64,000 bases of DNA from Aquarana catesbeiana (GCF_042186555.1 NC_133328.1:335352539-335416538); one strand, 5' to 3'. Counted from the first letter of the stretch, positions 20,430 to 33,280 are shown. Notes: a model not told the origin generated them from the letters alone. Numbers and translations are program-made.

Positions 20430-20852
20430 AGAACATGTCAAAGTAGCAGAAAGTATCTGTGCTCTGTTTAAAGTTCGACACTTACAAATGAAAAGGTCTA
20501 AGGCAGGAAAATATTGTGTTATATTTTATGTTACAAGGACAAGTTCAGGATGGAAATACAATCATGACATTCAACCCAAGAAACTGTCATGACCATGGCT
20601 GGATCTGGTTATATTGTGCATTTTGTTACCAATAAAGTATAAACAACTCATTGTATATGTTGCTTGCAATGGAAATAGAAATTGTATTAATTATTCTCCC
20701 TACAAAGTAGTTACAAAGTAATGAAGTATGGAGAATTCACCTTGCTCTGGTGTTTCTGTAGTTCCAAACAAAAGGAAAAAATTGAAAGAAATAAGAAAAA
20801 TACAGAGTGGAGGAAGTTAGAAAAAGAGAAAAGAAGCACAATACACCTTTGC
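20430..20852. other. Intergenic between two piggyBac pieces; no gene
   Basis: I find no domain-bearing frame or named repeat. The sequence separates two oppositely oriented piggyBac 3' arms. Confidence 0.45.
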
Positions 20853-21279
20853 TTAACCACTTGACCTCTGGAAGCTTTTACCCCCTTCCTAAACAAAGCA
20901 ATTTTTGCAATTTGGCACTGCGCTGCTTTAACTGGTAATTGCACGGTCATGCAACACTGACAAATAGAGCTTTTTTTTGGTAGTATTTGATCACCACTGG
21001 GATTTTTATTGTTTGCAATATAAACGAAGAAAGACCGAACATTTTGAAAAAAAATGATATTTTCTACTTTTTGTTATAAAAAAATCCTATAAACTACATT
21101 TTTGTCATACATTTAGGCCAAATTGTGTTCAGCCATATGTCTTGGGTAAAAAAAAAATCAATAAGCATATATTTATTGGTTCGCGCAAACGTTATAGTGT
21201 CTACAAACTATGATATATCTTTTCTGGAATGAATGCAGTTTTTAGTTTATGACTGTCTATCTAATTTCTTGAGTTGCTA

Positions 21280-22080
21280 AAATGGCAGGGCAGTACAACC
21301 CCCCCTCAAATTACCCCTTTTTGGAAAGTAGACACCCCGAGGAATTTTCTGAGACCATTGAATATTACATTTTTTGTCACAAGTGACTGCAAAATGACAA
21401 AGTTACACAAAGTTATCACTGAAATTATATATTACTCACACATGTCATGTGGAATTACACCCCAAAATACATTCTGCTGCTTCTCCTGAGTATGGGGATA
21501 CCACATGTGAGAGACTTTTTGGGAGCCTAGCCGCGTATGGGATCACGAAAAAACAATCACCGCTTCAGGATTTTAAAGGGCATAAATTGCTAATTTCACT
21601 TCTTCACTACCTATCACAGTCTTTTAGAGGCCCTAAAATGTCAAGACAGACACACCCCCAAATGACCCTTTTTGAAAAATAGACACCAAGCTATTTGCTG
21701 AGAGGCATGTTGAGTCCATGGAATATTTTATATTTCACCACAAGTTTCCGTAAAATGAAATTTTATTTGTCACTGTTATTTGTAGTTGTCACTAAATGAT
21801 GTATTGCTCATACGTGTCATTGGGTATATGTGGAATTACTACACAAAATACATTGTGCTGCTTCTTCTGAGTATGGGGATACCAGATGTGTGAGATTTTT
21901 TGGGAGCCTAGCCACGTATGGGTGCCAAAAACCAATCAACGCCTTCAGGATTTCAAAGGGAATAAATTGATCATTTCACTTCCTCACTACCTATCACAGT
22001 TTTGGAGGCCCTGAAATGTCAAGAGAGAACAACCCCCCGCCCCCCCAAATGACCCAATTTTGGAAAGTAGACACCCCAGT
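21280..22080 (-). repeat. Tandem piggyBac-arm units, ~356-377 bp
   Basis: AAAATGGCAGGGCAG (21281), AAAATGTCAAGACAG (21637) and GAAATGTCAAGAGAG (22014) mark successive units. Each has GGAAAGTAGACACC and GTATGGGGATACCACATGTG blocks. The third unit is partial. Confidence 0.8.
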
Positions 22081-22539
22081 CTAGTTGCTGAGTATGGGGA
22101 TACCCCATGTGAGAGACTTTTTGGGAGCCTAGCCGCGTGCAGGACCCAGAAAACCAATCATCACCTTTAGCCGCTAGGTTTGATCCTACATGAAAGCCGA
22201 CCGCAGGCAGGAATAAAATGATACCAAGATGATGCCTAAACCTGCAGGCATCATTCTGGTATGACCACTCAAAGTCCAGCAACATACCAGTACATTGCTG
22301 GTTCTTGTTGTGCATATATTGTAATGTTCTTTTTTTTTATGCAGCCTGTGAGCTGAATGAAAAAAGAGATCCTAACAGATTCCTCCATTCACATCGACCA
22401 ATGTGAAATGTGAAAAAGTGTGTGGTATGCCCACCAGTAGAATACTGCCCTGCATCCACCCACTTCTAATGATGGGCTGAATGAAAAAAAGAACAGATTC
22501 CTTCATTCACATCGATCTATGTGGATGAAGAAATCTCTG

Positions 22540-23040
22540 CCAAGAAAAGTGAAAAAAAATATATGCCGAAGCTGTCCACCCCAGCCCCTATGCTTCGACA
22601 TATATGCTTTTTTTTAACTGCAGTGGTGAAATCAGCTTCTATAGCGATGGAGTCACTAATTTGCGTTATGTGAGAACAAAGCCTGTTGCTGTCAAAATAA
22701 TCAAAACAGTGTTGCAGCTGAATAGCGTACCTGCAAACCAAACAACAGATAAAAATAAAATAAAGAATCAATCAAATAAAACAACTTTTTTTTAATTGCA
22801 ATCTGTGCCAAATATAAGAGAAAAAATTAAATGGTGAAGCATAGGGGTGATCCACCCCCTGTCTATCCCAGCCCCTGTTCTTCACCATATATGCGCTTTC
22901 TTTTTTAACTGCGGTGATGAAATCACCCCCTACAGCGCTGAAGTCGCTGATTTATGTATTGTGAGAGCAAACCCTGTTGCTGGTAAAATAAACAAATCAG
23001 TGCTGCAGAGGAATGTCATACCTGCAAAGCAAACCATGGT
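22540..23040 (-). repeat. Two diverged ~293-bp tandem repeats in the piggyBac 3' region
   Basis: The blocks near 22595-22745 and 22888-23040 share TATATGC, TTTTTTAACTGC, GTGGTGAAATCA-like, CCTGTTGCTG and CCTGCAAA landmarks in the same order. Confidence 0.65.
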
Positions 23041-23073
23041 TAACAAAAAAACACAGTAGCAATAACACATTAC

Positions 23074-23304
23074 AATACAGATGCTTCTTGTTTAATGACT
23101 TACCAGTTTAATGACCACTCGGACTTATGACCATCTCTCCCAACCCGAGCGATACACTGTACTGTAGTTTTGTGTTTAGACCTTTTTTCAGAGTACAGCA
23201 CAGTACAGTAGTTAAGAATGCTTAAAATATTGATTATTTGTGGCTCCTCATTTAATGACCAATTTGTTTAACAACCTGGTCATTAAGTGAGGAAAGCCTG
23301 TATA
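23074..23304. mobile_element. Tigger/pogo-like MITE inside the piggyBac element
   Basis: Inverted ends TACAGATGCTTC...TTTAATGAC and GTCATTAAGTGAGGAAAGCC...TGTA are flanked by TA. ACTTATGACC-type internal phrases resemble Tigger ends. It is about 230 bp with no coding capacity. Confidence 0.5.
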
Positions 23305-23499
23305 GCATAAAATACAGCAAAACAGTAAGAACAATAAAACAAAAACTATTTTTGCCTTTTTTCAATTTTTTTGCTTCTTTTTTTACACTTTTATTGTAAC
23401 TATAAGCGTTCCCGGTTAGGGTCTCTCAAAATGTGATAGCCATCCAACATCTTTCGAGACCCTGTGTGAATATGTGGCCTAGACTGTGCTGTGCTGTAC

Positions 23500-25227
23500 C
23501 CTATATTCCACTAGTGTGTGGTACTGAGGGAAACTGTCCCGTGATGTGGAGACCAGGTTCACCAGGACAGGAGGGACAAATAGCGGTTGTCACGTCTGTA
23601 TCCACGCTTGCTATGGACACTGCATCTTTTTTGGGGTGCTTTTTGGGTAGGGGTACCAGGGAGGACATCCGGAAAATGCCTCTCATGCATTCGGCTCACT
23701 GCATCTGGATTGGGAAATTGGCCCACAGCACTTTCTGAATACAAAAGGGCTGTGATGATCTCTTCCTGGAATTTTAGGAAGGATCCACTTCTTCTTAACG
23801 CTTTGTATAGTACATAAGCATTGAACAGAGCCAATTGGAATAAATATACAGACACTTTATTGTACCAGTGTCTGGCCTTATGGGCAACTAAATATGGCCC
23901 CATCATCTGGTCACTGAATTCCACCCCTCCCATTTAAGGTTGTCGCTGTTGTAGTTGGAACTGCCATATCTAGGTGAATGGAAGACAGAATAAAAACGTT
24001 CCCTTTGTCCTTCCATTTCACTGCAAGCAATTCATTGCACCTTAAGCTGGCTCTCTTCCCCTGTCTAAGTGGGGCATTCTGAAGTTGTTGGAGGAAGCCC
24101 CAGTGAATAGATTGCATGGTGCCACATGCGCCAATTGCAAATTGAAAGATGTGTCACAGAGTTTATACAACTTGACCCCATATCCGGCACGCTTGCTGGG
24201 GAGAAACTGTTTGAAAACAAGGCAGCCAGAAAGCTTAATCAGGGACTCATCTACACAGACATCTTGTTTGGGGATATACGAGGCTGCAAATATTTGGTTG
24301 AAGTGGTTTATGAGGGGCTGAATCGTGGAGCTGATAATATCCAGGGTCACCCCAAGGACGTCAGAGTTCATTGTCTTTGAAGTGCATAAACCGTAACATT
24401 TGCTCAGATCTAGCCCTGGCCATGGCAGCAGAGAACACGGCATATGATGAATTGGGTCAGTGGACCAATATGACCATAACTCATTATTTTTACTAATACC
24501 CATGTTGAGGGATAGGATCAGAAAGGTCTTAAATTTGGGAACTGTGATAGGTTTCCATGCAAATTGCCTGGCAAGGGTCAAATTTGGGTTTGTGATGATA
24601 AATTGATTAGCATACAAATTGGTTTGGTCCATAATAGATTCTTACAGATCTTCCATGAAAAATTGCTGTTTCCACCTGAATTCTGGGTTGGTCAGTGAGT
24701 GGGGGAAGTATGGGCACTGCAGAATATGTGGGCTACATGTGGGCTACAAATCAGGATTTGCAAGCGCATCAATAAGGGCACTATGGGCTCTATGGGCACG
24801 CATTCAAATTCTTGGTGGCTGCGGGACACTACTTGTGCTAGCCACTGCTCCAGCTTGAACTGTACTTATGGGATTTGCCACGTCACCAAGTGTTACTGCA
24901 GTGCTGTTTTTTTTGTTACCAGGGTGTACTAGATCTCTGGTGCTCACCAGTTCCCCAGAAGGTAGAGGGGCACTAGTGCCGGCACTCTGCTGCATACAAG
25001 AATCATGCGATTGTAGCACCTCAGCAACAGAGGAATGGGGTCGGGTATGCCTAAACTTAGCAGGGATCTTTACTCCTTCATCAGAGCTATCTGTTAGGGT
25101 GCCGCTGCTCTCTACAGGTTTGAATACTGAGCCTGAATATGACAGTGAGGACTCCCCATCGCTCTCCTCTGTAATGCTCAGTATCCTGTAGGCCTCTTCA
25201 CTAGTGTATCATTTGTTTGACATTTTG
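23500..25227 (-). pseudogene. piggyBac transposase (DDE_Tnp_1_7 type), several breaks
   Basis: The N-terminal part (about 25227-24650) starts MSNK and is then broken by a stop, with an acidic Ser/Glu-rich segment and SSVPQPP. The central catalytic part is the frame 24632-24042, with DPIHHMPCSLLPW, the VDESLIKLSG block containing a catalytic Asp, and KQFLPSKRAGYGVKLYKLCD. The C-terminal part, in frame 23933-23559, has GGVEFSDQMMGPY and HKARHWYNKVSVYLFQLALFNAY, then a cysteine-rich ribbon. There KRCSVHSKRGYRRD shows a Cys-to-His change. The protein would cut and paste at TTAA. Frame changes between the three parts make it inactive. Confidence 0.85.
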
Positions 25228-25426
25228 GTCAATAAATTTACAGGTACCTAGTGGGACCCACAGGCAAATAAGCACCTGGTTGTCGAGACAACACTGATGT
25301 AAATCAATTTATGTCAGGGTATGAAGCAAAAGGTAAAGGATCAGATTTCAAAACATAGACACTTAATTCAGGAGAAAAATCCTGTCCTATTAGTGTCACA
25401 GCAATTTTCTGAATGTGGACACAAAG

Positions 25427-25571
25427 GGGTAGACTTATTAAAACTGAAGAGTGCAATCAGATTCCATTTTTTTGTCAAAACTTAACTAAATAAGCTGAAA
25501 TTAAAAGCTGATTGGCTACCATGCACAGCTGCACCAGATTTTGCACTCTCCAGTTTTAATAGATCAACACC
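25427..25571. mobile_element. Small MITE with ~30-bp inverted ends
   Basis: The left end GGGTAGACTTATTAAAACTG (then AAGAGTGCAA) and the right end TTGCACTCTCCAGTTTTAAT (then AGATCAACAC) are inverted copies. ACAAAG repeats at 25421-25426 and 25572-25577 are a likely 6-bp TSD. The family is not identified. Confidence 0.65.
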
Positions 25572-25577
25572 ACAAAG

Positions 25578-26060
25578 TCTGATTTTCACTTCAAAGATTT
25601 ACCAGTACTAATCTCAAAATAAAAGATTTACTGTTCTCGCTAGACGTACGTCAATATTTTTTGCAACACACAATCTTTAGTTGATATGTATTCTATATTA
25701 TGCACATACATGGCATAAAAAAATCTCCCTCATTTAATTTTCTTTACTTATTGTAAATCAGCTTCTTAAAACATCCTATTTGTAGTGTATCTTTCCAAAT
25801 TATTTTTTTTTATGGAACAGAGTTAGGCATAGAACAGGAGTGTGTAAATGATTGAAAAAACCTCCTTTTGTGAATGCGAGAAAAGAGGTTAAGCAAACTT
25901 AGAAACCTACTAAAGTGGCAGAATCCAATAGAAGAAAAATCAAATTAATTCAGATAGATTTATAAAACTAAAGAATGTTGAAAGTGTAAAACAATATATA
26001 GCTAAAGCTAATTTTGCAGTAAAATCCAAAGTCTGCTTTCTACATACAGTATATCAGGAC
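25578..26060. other. Intergenic AT-rich; no gene
   Basis: I see no coding frame or recognisable repeat. The last eight bases, ATCAGGAC, precede the hAT end. Confidence 0.45.
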
Positions 26061-26879
26061 TAGGAATGGCCCAATTGGCCCCCTGTTTGGTTCGCGACAG
26101 AACTTTCGAACACCGCAAAAGTTTGGACACACATATCGAACCCCATTAAAGTCAATGGTACCCGAACATCAAAAATCAAAAGTGCCCATTTTTAAGGCCA
26201 ATATGCAAGTAATTGGGCATACAATGGTTATAAGTCCGGGTCCTGCCCTGGGGGACATGTATCAATAAAAAAAAAGTTTGTGAAAAACATCATTTTAAAA
26301 TGAGCAGTGATTTTTTTTTTTGTTTTTTAAAGTGAAAGCATAAAAATTAAAAATTCCTTCCAATATAGTGCCTGGGGGGTCCCCTTAGTCTACCTGTTAA
26401 GTGGCAGATCTGTGCCATGTCTAAAATCTGCTGAAGCAATAATTGCATTTATAAAGCCAAAAAAATGACATTTTCCCTGCAAGCTGCCTTTATTTTGCTC
26501 AACAACAGCTGGGGAGCCAGTGTGTATGATGAGGCCACAATATAGTGCACTGGGAACAAGATTAGAATTTTTTTGGATACGTTCTGGTGTCACTTTGACT
26601 TTGGATAGAAGTAACGGCTGCATAAAAATTGGCCTTTGGGTATCAGTGGTGCCTTCCCACCGTAACCCTATAGAGGTACTCTTGATGAAAGCAAGAATTG
26701 GCCTTGCTGTAAAAAATTGCAATGATATGCACCTGTCAAACAGGTGCACAAAAAAATGGTCTTTGGGTGTTAATTGTGCCCATGAAACCTATACCAAAAA
26801 CATTCTTCTAGATGAAATGATTGAACACCCTCAAAGCTAGGCAGCCTCGAAGTCCTGCAGAGATTCCACATCCCAAAAA

Positions 26880-29480
26880 GACTTAATCAATGACATTGGC
26901 ATCAGGAGCTTCATAGTTGGTAATCCAGGACTGATTCATTTTTATAAAAGTCAAATGGTCCACGGAGTCTGGACAGACGCGTTCTATGCTCAATAACAAA
27001 ACCTCCTGCAGGACTGAATGCCCATTCTGAAAGCAGGCTGGATGCAGGGCAGCCCAACAACAAGTTCTGGCTAGTGGTCTATTCTCATGACCCAGTAAGT
27101 CAGTGGATCGTCAGCGGAAAAGCTCTCCATGTCTGTTTTGGCCCTGAGGTACCGTCCACCATGTGATGCAGATGCTGCCGATGGGATGTGGAAGCTGACA
27201 GCCCAGGTCGGCGAGGACTAAAAAAATTCTGAAATGCCTCACTTAGGCAGACATGTTCTCCAACGCTCCTCTCTTGGCCAACAGAAGACTCAAAACTATG
27301 TTTTCCATGACACTGTAACCTAGTGGAGTCAGGAAAAACATTAAATACAATCCTCTTTAACGTGTCCTCAAGAGATTTTATCTTCTGCACTCTCTGTGGG
27401 GACGGGATGAGTTCTGAGACCTTCACCTTACAACGGTGGTCAAGGAGGGTTGCCAACCAGTAATCATCCTTCTCTTTTTATGCCACATATTATTGGGTCC
27501 TTTCGCAGGCTTTGAAGCATGAGGTTGGCCATGTGCTTCAAATTTGACAAGGCTTGAGAAGCAGACTCCTTGGCGTTACTCAGGATGATAGCATCTGGAA
27601 CTTCCTCCTCCCAGCCATGTACTACTCCCAAGGGTCCTGGGGTTGGAAAGCCATCACTTACAGATTGATGCATGTCTTCCTTTTCTTCAAAACCTATGAA
27701 AGTGCCAGAATCCTCCTACTCATCCTCCTCCCCTCTCTCCTCCTGTGTGTTCTGTGACATAGGAATGATGGTGTCTGGATAAAGTGGACCTTGAGAGGAA
27801 AGGAAGTCCTCCTCTTCCTCCTGCTGCTCAGCCTCCAGTGCCCTGTCCATAATGCCATGCAGAGACTGCTTCAGCAGGAACACAACAGGGATTGTGTCAC
27901 TGATGCATGCACTGTCACGGCTCACCATCCTTGTGGCCTCCTCAAATGGTGACAATACAGTGCATGCATCCTTAATAATCAGCCATTGGAGTGGGGGGGG
28001 GGGAGCTGAGGCGGCCTGAGCCTGTTGTGCTTGCTGTATTTGCACAGGTACTTGTTGACGGCCCTCTGCTGCATGTATAGCCGCTGCAGCATTGACAAAG
28101 TCGAGTTCCACCTGGTGGGCATGTCACAAAGCAGGCCGTTTATGGGCAGGTTGATTTCAGCCAACCATGCACTGGCTGTATATGACCACCTGAAATGGTT
28201 ACAGACTCTTCTGGACAGTTTTAGCACATCTTGCAACCCTGGGTACATATTTAGAAAATGTTACACCACCAAATTGAGGACATGTGCCAGGAATGGCACA
28301 TGTGTCAACTTTCCCTGTTTAAGCACAGACAGGCGGTTTGAGCCATTATCGCACACCACCATTCCTGGCTCCAGCTGGCATGGTGTGAACCACCTCTGGA
28401 CCTGTCCCTGCAGAGCTGCAAGAATCTATGCTTCGGTGGGGTACCTGTCCCCGAAACACACCAGCTTAAACACTGAATGGCACCTTTTAGCTTGACTCTG
28501 GGAATAGCCCTTTGAACACTTAGGGGGTACCTGATATTCATAGGACAATTCTGCAGAGGAGGGCATGGAGGTGGCGGAGGAGGGGGTAGATTTCACAGGT
28601 CTGGATCATCAACACCAGCTGTATGGAGACGTTGGGGCACAACAAGCTGCAGCACCGAGCCCTGTCCTGCATCATTTCGAGTTGCAAGCAGCATTACTCA
28701 GTGTGCTGTGAACTAAATATATTGTCCCTCCCCATGCTTGCCGGACCACGTGTCAGCAGTAAGGTGGACTTTACAGCTGACTGGCTTGCCAAACGATGCC
28801 AGAACATTCCCTTCCACATAACGGTAAAGGGATGGAACAGCCTTACCTGAAAAGTAGTAGTGACTGGGAACCTGCCATTGTGGTACAGCACATTGTGTGA
28901 ATTCACAGGCTTAAAGGCAAAAATTGGAGAGCCAACAGCTTTGACAAGCTTGCATTTAGATGCTGGGCATGTGGGGTGTATGAACTGTATTTATTTATTT
29001 ATTTATTTATTTATTTTCCAATGCAGCAGATGGGGCAGAGAAACTTGCCATCTACAGCTGGTGGTGTGCTGCTGGCAGATGTGCTGCTAGGACCTGGGAC
29101 ACCCTGTGCTATACCATCATCCCTGTCAGTGGAGGCTGCTGAGAGGTAATGACTTAGTATATCAGGGACAGACTGAAGTGGGTAAGGAGGAGGGACAGAT
29201 TTGTGCCCCTTTTGTGTGGCTTTTAGGTGCTCTTGCCAACGGGCTCAGTGGTTGGATGTTAAATGCCTTGTTAAGCATGTGGTACCCAAATGGTTGGTGT
29301 TTTTTCCAAGTTTGATGTGCCTTGCAGATAGCAACAGTGTGATCTGCTGCAGATGTGCTGAAAAAGGCCCAGACAGCTGAGCTTTGGGGAGTGGGCTGGG
29401 AGATAACAGCTGCAGAATGTGATGGAATAGGGTGGCTGCTCTCTACTCTTTCTTGATGTCGGCCTCCTTGAGCATAATCA
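26880..29480 (-). pseudogene. hAT transposase with BED finger, many frameshifts
   Basis: At the N-terminus the frame 29488-29162 has SAVWAFFSTSAADHTVAIC and later HMLNKAF, a degenerate BED-type zinc finger. The central frames carry NIRYPLSVQRAIPR and, at 28248-27979, YPGLQDVLKLSRRVCNHF plus LLCDMPTRWNSTLSMLQRL. The latter is a hallmark of the hAT RNase H-like region. An acidic EEEEDFLSSQ insert follows (28111-27716). Translated remnants near 27060-26880 resemble the C-terminal dimerisation domain (SAGGFVIE-like, HLTFIKMNQSWI). Stops and shifts separate all parts. An ATTT microsatellite at 28989-29016 also interrupts the region. Confidence 0.75.
28989..29016. repeat. ATTT microsatellite
   Basis: Seven TTTA/ATTT units lie within the decayed hAT. 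Confidence 0.9.
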
Positions 29481-29875
29481 TCAATCATTAATCATCATTC
29501 CTTTCAGTGCCAAGGGAACGTCTGCCTCTCCTTGTCCTCCCAGACATTATTGGGAGGGGGCGATGCTTATAAGCAAATGTAAAGAAAAAGTTGAAGTCTG
29601 TACATAGATGCACTATAATCAATGTAAAGAGGTGTTTGGTGCACTTTAATTTGAGTACTCACACTACACAGACACACTCCATGGATACACTATAATATAC
29701 TGCATTATAATGCGCCAAACGTACAGCGACGAACAGAACTATATTGCGTTTTAAACGGGCAGTAACGCACACAGAAATAACTGCCAGTAATGCAATCAAA
29801 TAGACAGTGTTCAACTGTCACTACACTGATGCTATCTAAACTATCCCTACTCTAGCTATATTTTCTATCCACCAG

Positions 29876-30482
29876 ATGTTTTATATTGGTTATTTGTACC
29901 TGTGTTGTTAAATTTACATGCAAAATGTGTAATTTACTTAAGACAATCATATGTAGTGTGCAGGCTCCATCTAGCGTTCCTTTTTGGTATTGCTGAAGTT
30001 CTGTTTTAATTGTTTATTGTATGTGTAAATAAGGAAGTTGTCAGCAAGCAGGGAATTCTGGGTAGAATCTTGGCAGGAAGTGAACCATCCACCATTCTTT
30101 TCAACACATTGTAGAAAGCAAGTCATGTCTTTCTCAATCTATCGCCATCACCCCTTAGAGAACTTAAAAAGTACATTTTTACTATCACATCTTGTATTGT
30201 ACATCATTGTTTCTGCAATGTATGCTGTATTGTATGTGATATTGTACTTATTGAAGTCTATTTCTGTTATTTTGTAGTTTCACCTGGCTTGTTATAAAAA
30301 AACTGAGATCAAAGAAATATGATATCTACAGTTATTGAGATAAGTAGGTTTAGCTAGCTGTCCCAGAGACAGAACAGTGAAAATTTTAAGCTGACCTCTG
30401 AAGGGAAGATAAACCAATTTCAGAAGTCTGTACAGCCCGGGGCTACGCAGTATCCATACAGTCAGAAGCCTTAAAAATACAG
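29876..30482 (+). repeat. Possible 5' LTR/leader of the BEL/Pao element
   Basis: This lies between the hAT end and the BEL gag start. It begins near TGTTTTATATTGG and could end at AAAATACA. There is no second LTR in the window to confirm the limits. Confidence 0.3.
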
Positions 30483-30571
30483 GCCTGTGGCAGGCGAAGC
30501 AGACACGCTCTGTCAAGCAGCAACGACACTAGAACGGTCTCTATACAGCAAGACAGCTTCTTCCCCGCAGC

Positions 30572-32400
30572 CATGTATCACAGTGGGATATCTTCTTACA
30601 AAACACATTCAGGAGCAAGCTCATCTAAGTCATCTGTCGCAAATGCAGCAGCTATCGCCCGTTCAAAAGCCGAAGCAGCAAAAGCCAGGGCCACATTCGC
30701 AGACCAAGAGTTGCAGATGAAAAAAAGAAAAGGCCCGCCTTGATACAGAAAAGGTGAGACGGGAGCAAGAGAGAGAAGGAAAGAGTACGCTTGGAGCAAG
30801 AAAGAGTACGCATGTAACAAGAGAGAGATGGAAAGAATACACCTGGAAGAAGAGCTAGCCCAGCAGGAAGCATCTCTGAAATTGCAGCAAGCTATCTTAG
30901 AAGCTAACATGGAGAAGCTGGCAGTAGAAAGACACGCTGCCGCCGCCATTGCAGAAGCAGAAGCTTTAGAAGCAGCCGTCTACTATGAGCCAAGACTAGG
31001 CAGCAGCATACTGGGTCTAGAAGAGGACCAACAAGATTCTTTGCCACGCATGTCAGATTATGTCTACCAGCACTGTGACCCAAGCAGCATCCCACAATAA
31101 GAAATTAAACATGACATCAGTGATTTACATCAAATAAAGCAGAAACAAGACGACCTGACACCCCAGTGCTACAAGCAAGAAAAATCTGATAGAGTTCCAG
31201 ACTTTCCAGTTTCAACCAAACCTTCTACTCCACAAGGTACCCAGCCTTCATACAAGCATCAAACACCAGTCTTCACTCCAAAGGTGTATGCAACAAGCCG
31301 GTACGAACTGCCTAACTTAAGCAAGTTTGAACTCAGCACGCCTAAAGAAGAGACTTTTACCAGGTATGCCTTTACACTGCACCACAATACATTAGCAGCC
31401 TACCCCAATGCCAATCAGGCTACTGTAGATTTTGCCAAGTTCCTGGCCAAAAGAGAGTTAGTTACCCAAGGACTTGCCAAATTTAGTGATGACCCTCAAC
31501 ACTACAGGGCATGGCGATCCACTTTCCAGAGTGTCATTCAATGTCTAGATCTATCCTGCAGGGAACAGCTAGAACTCCTCGTAAAGTGGCTTGGCAATGA
31601 TTCTGCTGAACATGCCAAAAGGATCAGATTAATATAAACCACCCTGAGATAGGCCTTACAAACATCTGGAACAGACTGGATAGATGTTAAGACTCACCAG
31701 AAGCTATAGAGAGTACACTGTTTAAAAGGATAGAAGACTTCCCAAAAATACCTAGCAGAGGTTACCAAAGGCTCAGAGAATTCAGTGACCTGTGTATGGA
31801 GCTACAAGTTGCTAAAGCAGAAGGAGACTTACCTGGCCTTTCTTATCTTGACTCTGCTAGAGGTATTAACTCCTTAGCACAAAAACTTCCTTATGAGTTA
31901 CACGGAAGATGGATTACTCATGGCTGTAACTACAAACGGAAACACAATGTGCCTTTTCCACCCTTTAGTGAGTTTGTGGACTTTGTAGACAGAAAAGCAG
32001 GAATGAAAGATGACCCCAGCTTCATTTTTCCAGTGTCTTATACCACTTCTTCTGGCCCTAAATAACTCAGAGCTCCAGTAGCAGTGCACAAAACTAACAT
32101 TTCTTCCCACAGATTTGCAGAGTTTCAGCCAGAGGATCAAGACAGTGACCCTATTAAGTTGTGCTCTCTACATAAGATGCCACATCCTCTTCTGAAATGC
32201 AGAGCCTTCAGGACAAAGACCATCCAGGATCTCAAAGCTTTCCTCAAAGAGAACAACATCTGTTACAAGTGCTGCTGTTCATCCACACATTTCGCCAAGG
32301 ATTGTAAGGTCAGTGTCAAATGTACAGAATGTGACAGCACAGAGCACAACACAGCTCTACGCTCAAGGCCTACTCCAAGAACTTTCCCACCTGTTCATAG
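30572..32400 (+). pseudogene. BEL/Pao gag, frameshifted
   Basis: The probable start is the ATG at 30572 (MYHSGISSYKTHSG). An Ala/Glu/Lys-rich helical region follows, with a frameshift near 30722. Then come EANMEKLAVERHAAAAIAEA (30904 on), the DUF1759-type segment (31284-31637) with FSDDPQHYRAWRSTFQSVIQ and LVKWLGNDSAEHAKRI, and the 31796-32065 frame with YELHGRWITHG and VPFPPFSEFVDF. Zinc knuckles CYKCCCSSTHFAKDC and CTECDSTEH follow in the next frame (about 32260-32350). Gag would build the particle. At least four stops or shifts break it. Confidence 0.8.
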
Positions 32401-32479
32401 GGACAAGGGACAAGGGAGACAAGGGACAAGGGAGACCAAAGACTTTAGTACAGACACCATAGCAATCACTTCACAGTGC

Positions 32480-33280
32480 ACTGAAGTCTGCAAAGCAAGT
32501 ACAGGTGGCAGATCTTGCTCTAAAATCTGTCTCGTGAGAGTTCACCCAAATGGACGCAGAGACAAAGCAGTCAAGCTCTATGTCATCTTGGATGATCAGA
32601 GTAACAAATCACTAGCTAGATCTATGTTTTTTGGCATTCTAAACTTTAAAGGCTCCAGCAGTCCTTACTCCCTTAGGACTTGTGCAGGTACAGTGGAAAC
32701 AGCGGGGAGAGGAGCTGGCGGCCTACAAATTTAATCGATGGATGGTAAGACATGCCTACTCTTACTGACCATAATAGAGTGCAACCAGATGCCAGACAAC
32801 AAATCAGAGATTCCCACACCAGATGCAGCAGCTCACCAGACTCACTTGAATCACATAGCACATCTCATACCAGAACTAGATAATCAGGCTCAGATAATCT
32901 TACTCCTAGGGAGGGATATCTTGCAAGTCCACAAATTAAGAAAACTGATCAATGGTCCTAAAAATGCCCCATATGCCCAAAAACTGGATCTCGGGTGGGT
33001 CATTATAGGTGATGTTTGCCTGGGAGGTACACACAAACCAGCATCTGTTAATAACCTGCTCACTAGTACCCTCGAGAATGGTCGTCCTTCTCTTTTCCAA
33101 CCCTGTCAAAATCACATCCTCATAAAGGAACTACCACACAACAACCCTGTACCTCTTCCCTTTCTAAGTCCCCTCTGTGACAATAATATCTATGACAATG
33201 AACAAAGCAACTTAGGAAGCACAGTGTTCAGGAGAACAAAGGAAGACAACCAGGTAGCAATGTCCATTGAGGATCCTTGA
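32480..33280 (+). pseudogene. BEL/Pao protease region, interrupted by an insert
   Basis: The frame 32084-32734 continues past the knuckles into VKLYVILDDQSNKSLARSMF, which matches the DUF1758/A17-type aspartic protease of BEL elements (DDQS active-site region). After a shift, the frame 32738-33280 has AQIILLLGRDILQVHKLR and APYAQKLDLGWVIIGDVCLG, typical of the segment leading to RT. The frame ends at the 33275 insertion. The target sequence AATGTCCATTGAGGAT is duplicated on the far side, where reading resumes at 33915. Confidence 0.8.

Larger units (their letters stand above)
20857..25290 (-). mobile_element. piggyBac transposon with broken transposase
   Basis: The element end CCACTTGACC follows TTAA at 20853-20856. 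On the minus strand the order is a transposase pseudogene (about 25227-23500), a 3' UTR-like region, tandem arm repeats, and the terminus at 20857. The other terminus is not resolved. The ATG-proximal side ends in sequence unlike the 51986 copy, so the 5' end may be lost. A Tigger-like MITE (23074-23304) and two tandem repeat sets lie inside. Confidence 0.8.
26061..29850 (-). mobile_element. Decayed hAT transposon (BED-type)
   Basis: The end TAGGAATGG at 26061 and the following 350 bp resemble the arm of the foldback at 16175 (CCCCTGTTTGGTTCGC, AATATGCAAG, GGTCCTGCCC, GGGGACATG). A broken hAT transposase runs on the minus strand from about 29480 to 26880. The far end is uncertain. CTATCCCTACTCTAG at about 29845 might be a remnant terminus, but I see no matching 8-bp TSD. 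Confidence 0.7.

Noticed and set aside
29845..29860. Right terminus of the hAT transposon at CTATCCCTACTC
   Set aside because: It resembles an inverted TAGGGAT end, but no ATCAGGAC TSD follows, so I did not fix the boundary there with confidence.
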